The position numbers and the translations under genes are program-made. DNA of 64,000 nucleotides from CAIMWS01 sp964409245 (lineage in GTDB: Bacteria; Verrucomicrobiota; Verrucomicrobiia; Limisphaerales; UBA1319). The notes beneath the pieces were generated by a model. The model searched no databases, was not told the origin of the DNA, and saw only the letters and a list, made by a program, of their open reading frames with translations. Shown here one piece after another: positions 52,289 to 59,769 of this stretch (within the stretch, counting starts at the first letter, position 1; every line of letters starts with the position of its first letter). The stretch spans positions 35,215 to 99,214 of the forward strand of contig CAYPCQ010000009.1 in the NCBI GenBank assembly GCA_964409245.1, written 5' to 3'.

Positions 52289-53779
52289 ATGAGCAATCAA
52301 CCGGCTGTGAATGAAAGTTTGATCCGCGACATCGTGGAGGAAGTCCTGGGGCGTTTATCCCGGGCGGGCGCCGCGCCGGCTTCGGCCAGTGCCAGCGCCG
52401 GCTTCCCGTCGAATCCATCGGCGGTGCCGGCCAGCGGCTCAGCCCGCCGTCTGGGAGTGTTCCAAAACGCCAATGAAGCCTGCGAGGCCGCCCACCAAGC
52501 CTATCGGCAATTGCAGGAAAAAGGGGTGGCGGCGCGGCGGCGGGTGGAGGAGATCATCAAGACACTTTGCTTCCAGAATGCCGCCGAGTGGGGGCGCATT
52601 GAGCTGGAGGAAACCAAGATCGGCCGGCTGGACCACAAAATCGAAAAGCTCAAGGGCATACGGGCCGTGCCTGGGGTGGCTTTTTTGAGGCCGGACGCCT
52701 TCAGCGGGGACCACGGCATCACGCTGGAAGAATTCGCGCCGTTTGGCGTCATCGCTGCCATCACCCCCTCCACGCATTCCATTCCCACCCTCGCGTGCAA
52801 CGTCATCAACATGGTGGCGGCGGGCAATGCGGTGGTTTTCAACGCGCATCCCAGCGCCTGCCGGTGTGCCGCCATGGCCACGCGGGTATTCAACGAGGCG
52901 ATCCAGCGCGAAGTTGGCATTGAAAATCTGATCACCATCATCGAGCAGCCCACCCTGGAATCCTTCAAGGCCATTTGCGGCAACGAGCTGGTGAAACTGC
53001 TGTGCGTCACCGGCGGCCCGGGCGTCGTAAAGGCCGCGATGCAAAGCGGCAAGCGCGCCATCTGCGCCGGCCCGGGCAATCCGCCGGTCCTCGTGGACCC
53101 CACCGCCGATCTGAACCGGGCGGCCCGGGATGTGATCCTGGGTGGAGCCTATGACAACAACCTGCTGTGCATCGGGGAGAAAGAGGTTTTCGTCATCTCC
53201 ACCGTGGCGGATGCCTTTATGACGGCTCTGGAAAAGAACGGCGCCGCCCGCCTCAACGCGGGGCAGATCGAACGTCTGACCAAGGAGGCCTTCAACGTCG
53301 CTCCCGGGCAGGGAGTGGGCTGTCCCCACCCGATCCTGAACAAGGACTTGGTGGGCAAGGATGCCGCTTACCTGGCGCGCATCGCCGGGGCCAATGTTCC
53401 CGCCGGCACCCAGATCCTGTTCGGCGAAACCGATGCTTCGCACGCCTTCGTGCTGGAGGAGCAAATGATGCCCTTCGTGCCGGTGGTCCGGGTGAAGGAT
53501 GTGGCCGAGGGTATCGCGGCCTCCAAAGTGGCCGAGCACAATTACAAGCATACCGCCATCATCCACTCGCACGATGTCACCCACATGACGGCCATGGCGC
53601 GGGCTCTGGAAACGACCCTGTTCGTGAAAAACGGGCCGTGCGTGGCCGCCTTGGGCAACGGCGGGGAAGGCTATCCCAGCTTCTCCATCGCCACCCCCAC
53701 GGGCGAGGGAGTCACCACGCCCAAGACGTTCACGCGGGTGCGCCGCTGCGTCATGGTGGATAATCTGCGCATCTTTTAA
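52289..53779 (+). CDS. CoA-acylating aldehyde dehydrogenase of the microcompartment
   Basis: 496 residues. An N-terminal amphipathic helix (ESLIRDIVEEVLGRLSR) and a Ser/Ala-rich linker (to about 50) form an encapsulation peptide of the PduP/EutE kind. The catalytic domain has the cofactor region GVIAAITPSTHSIPTLACNV, TGGPGVVKAAMQSGKRAIC and the catalytic Cys294 in NLLCIGEKE. It oxidises an aldehyde, here expected to be lactaldehyde, to acyl-CoA with NAD. 111 bp of untranslated sequence precede it, and no clear ribosome-binding site is seen. Confidence 0.93.
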   Translation: MSNQPAVNESLIRDIVEEVLGRLSRAGAAPASASASAGFPSNPSAVPASGSARRLGVFQNANEACEAAHQAYRQLQEKGVAARRRVEEIIKTLCFQNAAEWGRIELEETKIGRLDHKIEKLKGIRAVPGVAFLRPDAFSGDHGITLEEFAPFGVIAAITPSTHSIPTLACNVINMVAAGNAVVFNAHPSACRCAAMATRVFNEAIQREVGIENLITIIEQPTLESFKAICGNELVKLLCVTGGPGVVKAAMQSGKRAICAGPGNPPVLVDPTADLNRAARDVILGGAYDNNLLCIGEKEVFVISTVADAFMTALEKNGAARLNAGQIERLTKEAFNVAPGQGVGCPHPILNKDLVGKDAAYLARIAGANVPAGTQILFGETDASHAFVLEEQMMPFVPVVRVKDVAEGIAASKVAEHNYKHTAIIHSHDVTHMTAMARALETTLFVKNGPCVAALGNGGEGYPSFSIATPTGEGVTTPKTFTRVRRCVMVDNLRIF

Positions 53780-53874
53780 GTGGCAAGCCCCGTGCAACTG
53801 CCGGCTTCATCCAGTTTGAGCAGCTTCCGCCCCGCAAAGGGGCGGGATGGCCGATTGAACAGGGAGGGCTGGTT

Positions 53875-54153
53875 ATGATGCTCGCGCGTGTCGAGGGCAA
53901 TCTTACCGCCACCTGCAAGCATCCGAGCTTCAATGGCTGGCGGTTTTTGATCTGCCAGCCCGTGGATCTGGCGGATAATCCCGAGGGGAACCCGGTGGTG
54001 GCGATTGACCCGATTGGCGCCGGCTTGCACGAGCGGGTGATCATCTCCACCGATGGCTCCGCCGCCCGGGTGGCCGTAAACGATCCCATCAGCCCCGCGC
54101 GGATGATGGTGATGGGCATCGCCGATGAACTGAATCCCCCGGAGGCTAAATGA
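53875..54153 (+). CDS. BMC-P (EutN/CcmL-type) pentameric shell protein 2
   Basis: 92 residues (a second ATG is one codon in). LARVEGNLTATCKHPSFNGW, LICQPVDLAD, VVAIDPIGAGLHERVIISTD and RMMVMGIADELN match the EutN/CcmL fold. A strong GGGAGGG ribosome-binding site precedes it. Overlaps the next BMC-P gene by 4 bp. Confidence 0.93.
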   Translation: MMLARVEGNLTATCKHPSFNGWRFLICQPVDLADNPEGNPVVAIDPIGAGLHERVIISTDGSAARVAVNDPISPARMMVMGIADELNPPEAK

Positions 54154-54452
54154 GGCTTGGAACGGTCATCGGGCGCGTCACTTTAAACATTACCGTGCCA
54201 GCTTTGCGCGGGGCGCGCTGGCTCCTGGTCAGCCCGTTCACCCGCGGGCATTTCCAGCGGGGCACCCAGGCCCCGGCCGGGTTAAGCAAGGATCCCACCC
54301 TGGTGGTTTACGATTCCCTCGGCGCAGGCTTGGGGGACACCATCGGTTTTATCGAAGGCCGCGAGGCGGCCATGCCCTTTTCGGTACCGACGCCGATTGA
54401 TGCGATCAACGGCGCCATAGTCGATAATGTCTTTTATACACCAAAATCATGA
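54150..54452 (+). CDS. BMC-P (EutN/CcmL-type) pentameric shell protein 3
   Basis: 100 residues. LGTVIGRVTLNITVPALRGA, WLLVSPF, LVVYDSLGAGLGDTIGFIEG and PTPIDAINGAIVDNV mark the EutN/CcmL fold, more diverged than the other two BMC-P proteins. Starts and ends with 4-bp ATGA overlaps, so it is translationally coupled to the BMC-P before it and the aldolase after it. Confidence 0.92.
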   Translation: MRLGTVIGRVTLNITVPALRGARWLLVSPFTRGHFQRGTQAPAGLSKDPTLVVYDSLGAGLGDTIGFIEGREAAMPFSVPTPIDAINGAIVDNVFYTPKS

Positions 54453-55486
54453 AACAGGTTATCAGCGTCAAAGATATCGAAGAACTGTTGCGCCGCGGCG
54501 GCAATGTGCAATCGCTCCCTTCAGAGGCCATTTACACGCCTTCCGCGCGCGACCTGCTGCGTGAAATCAAGGATCGGGCAGGCAAGACCACCTGCTGCTC
54601 CCCGGCGCCGGCCCGCCCGCCGGAGACGAAAAAAAGCGAGCCAGCGTGCGACTTGGAGCGCCTTTATCGCTCGCCTGAGGTGGAAGCCCTGAAGGAGGAG
54701 ATGTGCGATATCGGGCGCCGGCTGTGGCAGCGGGCCTACGTGGACGGCAACGGCGGGAATATTTCGATCCGCCTGCAGGACAACCTGGTGCTCTGCACGC
54801 CCACGCTGGTTTCCAAGGGCTTCATGAAACCGGACGACATGTGCTTCGTGGACTTGGATGGCAACCAGAAAATGGGCGCCAAGAAGCGCACCAGCGAGAT
54901 CCTGATGCACCTGGAGATGATGAAGGCCCAGCCCAAAGCGAAGGCGGTGGTCCATTGCCATCCCCCTTACGCCACTGCGTTCGCCGTGGCCCAGATCAAA
55001 CCACCCACCTGCATGATCCCGGAGATCGAGGTCATGGTGGGCGAACTGGCCATCGCGGATTATGACACTCCCGGGACGGTGGAAATGGGCAAGAAGGTCG
55101 CGGCGCTGGTGGAGAATCACAACACGGTGCTGATGGCCAACCACGGGGTCGTGGCTTGGAGCCATTCCATGGAAGATGCCTATTTCAAGATGGAGATCCT
55201 TGAGGCCTATTGCCGCACGGTGGTGGTGGGCGCCCAACTGGGCACGGAAATGAAGGCCTTTTCGCCGGCGAAGCTGAAAGATCTGCTCCAGATCAAGCAG
55301 AAGATGGGGATTCCGGACAGCCGGTTCGGCCTCAAAGAATGCGAGCTTTGCGACAACAGCGAGTGGCGGCCCGGGGTCGCCTGCCAGGTGCCTCCCGCCA
55401 ATCCCGAGCCGGCGGCGGCGGATCGGCAGGCGGAGTCGCTGGTCCAATCCATCACGGACCAAATCCTGGCCCGGTTGAAAGGCTGA
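54449..55486 (+). CDS. Class II aldolase (fuculose/rhamnulose-phosphate type) with encapsulation tail
   Basis: 345 residues. An N-terminal extension of about 80 residues precedes the aldolase domain: WQRAYVDGNGGNISIRLQDN, PTLVSKGFMKPDDM, the zinc ligands in VVHCHPPYA and MANHGVVAW. FucA/RhaD-type enzymes cut L-fuculose- or L-rhamnulose-1-phosphate to DHAP and L-lactaldehyde. The C-terminus, after a Pro/Ala linker, has AESLVQSITDQILARLKG, an amphipathic helix typical of encapsulation peptides. Fused and coupled to the BMC-P genes, it is the signature enzyme of the locus. Confidence 0.92.
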   Translation: MKQVISVKDIEELLRRGGNVQSLPSEAIYTPSARDLLREIKDRAGKTTCCSPAPARPPETKKSEPACDLERLYRSPEVEALKEEMCDIGRRLWQRAYVDGNGGNISIRLQDNLVLCTPTLVSKGFMKPDDMCFVDLDGNQKMGAKKRTSEILMHLEMMKAQPKAKAVVHCHPPYATAFAVAQIKPPTCMIPEIEVMVGELAIADYDTPGTVEMGKKVAALVENHNTVLMANHGVVAWSHSMEDAYFKMEILEAYCRTVVVGAQLGTEMKAFSPAKLKDLLQIKQKMGIPDSRFGLKECELCDNSEWRPGVACQVPPANPEPAAADRQAESLVQSITDQILARLKG

Positions 55487-55536
55487 CCACTGCGGGATGC
55501 AGCTGGCGGCAGAATACGGAAACCTGGCCCTTGGGT

Positions 55537-56823
55537 ATGATCAAATCTCTGGACGTTAAACTCGCCGAAGTCAAAGCGAGCCGGGCTTCCCGGACCTTCA
55601 TCCTGGCGGATGCCAAGGATGCTGATATGGCTTTTGGCGTGCGGGCTCCCGGGCCGCGCAGCTATTTGTCCGGCCGGGGGGCCAGCCCGGCCCAATTTTC
55701 GCCTGAAGTCTGGACCCGGGAGGAGTTTGGCCACCGCAATCTGCCCGAGTTCCTGGACATCATCCGCGAAGTGACCCGCCAGGGATTGATCGACATCATG
55801 CTGATGTCCGCCAGCGTGAACGAGCAGCTCAGCATCAAAGAGGGCCTGTTCCGGGATTTGCCGGTGACGCCGGCGGCACGCGCCAACGACGCCACGGACG
55901 TTTGGGCGGTGCGCCATGGCAGCTACCTCAAGGAGCCTTCCCAGCCTTTCCGCAGCGCCACGATCGATCACATCCAGTGCGGCAAACACGAATGCCCGCG
56001 CGACGGCGGCGAATTCCCCGGCGCCAACCTGGGGCTGTATTCCATCACCTTCGTGAACCAGTTGCACCAGGATCGGGCGGCTTTGCTGGCTTTCAAGGAG
56101 TTCCGCGAGGAGGCGGAGCGGAAAAAGTTCCGGTATTTCCTCGAGGTTTTCGATCCCAACGTGGCCAGTGGCGTGGCCCCGGAGAAGCTGGGCGAATTCA
56201 TCAACGATAACATCCTCCGGAGCCTGGCCGGGGTGACTGAAGCGGGGCGGCCCTTGTTCTTGAAGATCGCCTACCATGGCCCGCGGTTCATGGAGGAGCT
56301 GGCCCAGTATGATCCGAACCTGGTGGTGGGGGTGTTGGGCGGCAGCGCCGGCACCACTTATGATGCCTTCAAGCTGATCCACGACGCCCAAAAATATGGC
56401 GCGCGGGTGGCCTTGTTCGGGCGCAAGATCAACAATGCCGAACACCAGCTGGCGTTCATCGAGATGCTGCGCCTGATCACCGACGGCCGGATCGCCCCGG
56501 AGGAAGCGGTGCGCGCTTATCACGGGGTGCTTCAATCGTGCAAAATCAAACCGCGGCTGGAGCTGGAAAAAGATCTGGAATTGACGGATCAGTCCATGAG
56601 CTACGGCGGGGAGTCCCGCGCCCGGGTGCAGGCGGCCAAACCCGCTGCCTCAGCCCCATCCAAACCTGCTGCCGGAAAGCCATCGCCCACGGGCCAGCCG
56701 GGAACCCCGGTGTCCTCCCCATTGTGGCCGCGCAAAGCCGATGGTGCGCCTGACTTCGAAAAAATGACCTCCGCCCAGCGCGGTTCTTATGATCGTGCGC
56801 GGTTGTCCAGGCGCCTGGGCTGA
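55537..56823 (+). CDS. Uncharacterised protein of the PVC-type BMC locus
   Basis: 428 residues from the ATG at 55537; the frame is open upstream inside the aldolase gene only as a shadow. I recognise no named family. The sequence looks like an (alpha/beta)8 barrel: FILADAKDADMAFGVRAPG, LPEFLDIIREVTRQGLIDIM, FLKIAYHGPRFMEELAQYDP, LVVGVLGGSAGTTYDAFKLI and VALFGRKINNAEHQLAFIEM, partly reminiscent of class I aldolases such as LacD. After a Pro/Ala/Ser-rich linker (about 365-405) the last 23 residues form a short helical tail. It follows the aldolase by 51 bp. Role inside or beside the shell is unknown. Confidence 0.75.
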   Translation: MIKSLDVKLAEVKASRASRTFILADAKDADMAFGVRAPGPRSYLSGRGASPAQFSPEVWTREEFGHRNLPEFLDIIREVTRQGLIDIMLMSASVNEQLSIKEGLFRDLPVTPAARANDATDVWAVRHGSYLKEPSQPFRSATIDHIQCGKHECPRDGGEFPGANLGLYSITFVNQLHQDRAALLAFKEFREEAERKKFRYFLEVFDPNVASGVAPEKLGEFINDNILRSLAGVTEAGRPLFLKIAYHGPRFMEELAQYDPNLVVGVLGGSAGTTYDAFKLIHDAQKYGARVALFGRKINNAEHQLAFIEMLRLITDGRIAPEEAVRAYHGVLQSCKIKPRLELEKDLELTDQSMSYGGESRARVQAAKPAASAPSKPAAGKPSPTGQPGTPVSSPLWPRKADGAPDFEKMTSAQRGSYDRARLSRRLG

Positions 56824-56932
56824 CACCCTCTGCCTCTTTCAGTGCGGTGCTGGAGATTCTCCTGGGTGGCGGGTTCGCGCCAGCGGGCGTTTTTTGATTG
56901 TCACACCTTCTTCAACAAAATATTAACAAACC

Positions 56933-58252
56933 ATGACACGCATACCATTGGTTCATTGTCTGGCGGTGTGCCTGGCTCTCCTGACCGCGGGAGTCCGGGC
57001 CGAAAATGCCCAAGCGCAGCCCGCCCGCATTAAATGGTGGACCGACGCCCGCTTTGGCATGTTCATCCACTGGGGGCCGGTAAGCCTGCGCGGCACTGAA
57101 ATTGGCTGGTCCCGGGGAGAGCCGGTTCCGGCCCGGGAATACGACGAACTTTACCGGCGGTTTAACCCCACCAATTTCAATGCCCGGGAATGGGCGCGCA
57201 CCGCCAGGGAAGCCGGCATGAAATATTTGGTGCTGACCTCCAAGCATCACGATGGATTTTGCCTCTGGGATACGGCTTATACCGATTACAACATCATGCA
57301 TACGCCCTTGGCGCGGGATGTCATCAAGGAGCTTTCCGCTGCTTGCCGGCGTGAGGGCATCCGGTTCTGCCTTTATCATTCCATTCTTGACTGGTTTCAC
57401 CCGGATTACCCATTGGACAGCCCCGGGGGGCGTGGCAAAAAGCCCAATGCCAATATGGACCGCTACACCCAATATCTCAAAAACCAGCTGGCTGAACTCC
57501 ACCGGAAATATGGCCCGATCGGGATTTACTGGTTCGACGGGGAATGGGAGTCGCCCTGGAATAACGAGCGGGCGAATGATTTGTTCCAGCATGTGCGGCA
57601 GCTGGATCCCCAAGCGCTCATCAACAACCGCGTGGGCAAGGGGAGGGAGGATATGGCTGGCACGACCAAAACCGGGGCGCTGGCGGCCGATTTTGACACT
57701 CCCGAGCAGCGGGTGGGCAAGTTCCAGAATGACCGCCCTTGGGAATCGCGCATCACCATTTGCGAGCAGTGGGCCTGGAAGCCCAACGATAAAATGAAGT
57801 CCGCCACCCAGTGCCTGCGCACACTGATCCAGTGTGCCGGGGGTGACGGCAACCTGTTGTTCAACGTGGGGCCGATGCCCGATGGCCGGATCGAGCCGAG
57901 GCAGGTCGAGCGCTTGCGGGAGATGGGGGCCTGGCTGAAAAAGTATGGGGTCACCATTTACGGGACGCATGGGGGCCCCTTCAAGCCCGGAACCTGGGGC
58001 GCCAGCACGTTCAATGGCCGAACCCTCTATATCCATATGTTCGATCTCAAAGGGGGCAAGCTGGAGCTGCCGCCCATCAAAGGCCGGATTGTCAGCAACA
58101 AACTGCTGACTGGCGGAACGGCCAAGCTGACTCAAAGCCCAACTGGGATATCCATCACCGTGCCGCCATCGAACCGCCAGATTACCGACACCATCCTCGC
58201 CCTCAAACTCGAGGTGCCGGTGGACAGCCTCGCGCCTGTGGAGGTCAAGTAA
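56933..58252 (+). CDS. Exported alpha-L-fucosidase, GH29
   Basis: 439 residues with a signal peptide (LVHCLAVCLALLTAGVRAEN). GH29 features are WWTDARFGMFIHWGPVS, LVLTSKHHDGFCLWDTAYTD, the nucleophile Asp202 in IYWFDGEWE, and the C-terminal end with CAGGDGNLLFNVGPMPDG. It releases L-fucose from glycans such as fucoidan, host or algal polysaccharides, in the periplasm or outside. It lies 109 bp after the BMC operon and supplies the sugar the operon appears built to use. A pathway-level link is inference from position. Confidence 0.93.
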   Translation: MTRIPLVHCLAVCLALLTAGVRAENAQAQPARIKWWTDARFGMFIHWGPVSLRGTEIGWSRGEPVPAREYDELYRRFNPTNFNAREWARTAREAGMKYLVLTSKHHDGFCLWDTAYTDYNIMHTPLARDVIKELSAACRREGIRFCLYHSILDWFHPDYPLDSPGGRGKKPNANMDRYTQYLKNQLAELHRKYGPIGIYWFDGEWESPWNNERANDLFQHVRQLDPQALINNRVGKGREDMAGTTKTGALAADFDTPEQRVGKFQNDRPWESRITICEQWAWKPNDKMKSATQCLRTLIQCAGGDGNLLFNVGPMPDGRIEPRQVERLREMGAWLKKYGVTIYGTHGGPFKPGTWGASTFNGRTLYIHMFDLKGGKLELPPIKGRIVSNKLLTGGTAKLTQSPTGISITVPPSNRQITDTILALKLEVPVDSLAPVEVK

Positions 58253-58352
58253 GCTGGTTCGCTTGCCTGCTCATTTGCGCGGGGGCCAGCCTGCTGGCAA
58301 ATTGGCTTGCCTTTATCGGTCAAAGTGGAGATAGAATTACAGACTTAGGGTT

Positions 58353-58994
58353 ATGGAATTCAAAAACGATATAGAGCGCTATCAGGCTTTTCAGCACGCC
58401 CGTGAGAATTTAAAGCGGGTTTTGCTGAAAAACCTCCACAAAAAAACTGTGGAACGCTGCGCCAAGGAACTGGGGCTCTGGGAAAAAGGACGCATCTCGC
58501 TTGCCGACGAAGCTGAGCTGCCGGTCTTGATCGATTTTGCCTTGCATAGCCGGCGCCAGGATGGGGACACCCTTTGCGAAAATGCCCGGCAATCGCCACC
58601 GCCAGACCTGAGCGCCCATGAGGTGGCCGTGCTCAACGCGGCGGTGCAATCGCGCTACAGCCTGATCAGTGTGGACAGCATTGTCCCCAACCTCGGCATG
58701 AACGTGCGGGACATCCTGTTCAACGACGGGTTTTTCCTGGCGGATCGCCTGCTGGACCAATTGGCGGCGCCGGTGGGTTCCGTTTTCGCGACCCGGATCT
58801 ATTTCCTGCCCAATTTTGCCATGACGGCCGGTTCCCCCATTGTGATCCGGCCCATGATCTTCAAACGCATGATTGAAGGGGTGGCGCAAATATTCGGGCG
58901 GTTTCCGCTCCAGGAATTGGCCTTGGATGAGCGCATCCGCCTGGAAGCCTTCATGATCCCCATGAGCATCCTGGCCTTGCGGCGGTCTGCCTGA
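58353..58994 (+). CDS. Hypothetical protein
   Basis: 213 residues; I recognise no family. It starts MEFKNDIERYQAFQHARENL, with a helical, charged N-terminal half (VERCAKELGLWEKGRISLAD) and a more hydrophobic C-terminal half (VFATRIYFLPNFAMTAGSPI, MIEGVAQIFGRFPLQELAL). No signal peptide or transmembrane segment stands out. It is 100 bp downstream of the fucosidase and 37 bp before the convergent thioesterase stop. Context does not reveal its job. Confidence 0.6.
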   Translation: MEFKNDIERYQAFQHARENLKRVLLKNLHKKTVERCAKELGLWEKGRISLADEAELPVLIDFALHSRRQDGDTLCENARQSPPPDLSAHEVAVLNAAVQSRYSLISVDSIVPNLGMNVRDILFNDGFFLADRLLDQLAAPVGSVFATRIYFLPNFAMTAGSPIVIRPMIFKRMIEGVAQIFGRFPLQELALDERIRLEAFMIPMSILALRRSA

Positions 58995-59031
58995 CCTTCA
59001 GGCCCGGCGATCGCGGCGCCACCGGCCTGGC

Positions 59032-59454
59032 TCAATCCTGGGCGGTGGTTTGACTTTTCAGCGGCAGGACATCCTTTTTCCGGTAGGCCAAACCTTGGAA
59101 CACGGCCACCAAGTCCTGCTGCTCGTCCCGCACCTCCACGGTGTAGCTGGCGAGCTTGGGATTGGCTGAAATTTCCCTCGCTTCAGCGGTCAGCGTTCCC
59201 GAACGGGCCGCTTTCATGAAGGTGATGCTGACATTCACCGCCACCGCCAAAGTGCCGTGTGAATTCGCCGCCGCCGCGAACGCAAAATCCGCCAGGGTGA
59301 AAATGGCCCCGCCATGGGCGGTGCCCCACCCGTTCAGATGACTCTGCTGGATAGCCATCCGGGCTGTTGCCTGGCCGGGATTCACCTGGATTAATTCCAC
59401 TCCGCTGTGGCCGGCAAACCGGTCGTTCTTGAAAAATTCCTTTATCGCGTCCAT
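59032..59454 (-). CDS. PaaI-family hotdog thioesterase
   Basis: 140 residues. The hotdog-fold signature is GTAHGGAIFTLADFAFAAAA with the active Asp, and VNPGQATARMAIQQSHLNGW precedes it. These enzymes hydrolyse acyl-CoA thioesters in the cytoplasm; PaaI itself acts on hydroxyphenylacetyl-CoA intermediates, but substrate is not predictable here. Convergent with the hypothetical gene at 58353. The following 59455-59769 stretch has no recognisable gene. Confidence 0.88.
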   Translation of the reverse strand: MDAIKEFFKNDRFAGHSGVELIQVNPGQATARMAIQQSHLNGWGTAHGGAIFTLADFAFAAAANSHGTLAVAVNVSITFMKAARSGTLTAEAREISANPKLASYTVEVRDEQQDLVAVFQGLAYRKKDVLPLKSQTTAQD

Positions 59455-59769
59455 TGGGTTTCAGGTTTATGTGACAATGACTTCCGACTTATTTTGTGCA
59501 TCTTTTTTACTAAAGCTCATCCCACCCGTTTTCAATTCATTTCGGTTTTGCCTGCCGGCATGGAGCATGAAAAAACCGCGCCAGCCGGAAAATTGGCAGG
59601 GCGCGCTGGCTGGGTGGAAAACCTTGACCAGAATCCGGGGGCCATTGAGACTGCCTCCTCATTGCCTGACGCTTTGGCTTTCCTGGCCCGGCTGGCTGGG
59701 CTTGGGGAGGGTGACGAGAACCAGGGGGATTTGGCCAGGCAGGTGGCAATCTGTTGGAGAACAATACCT

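Noticed and set aside
55210..55536. Upstream extension of the frame of the 55537 protein inside the aldolase gene.
   Set aside because: It lies fully within the aldolase coding sequence and looks like a shadow; the ATG at 55537 gives a sensible N-terminus.
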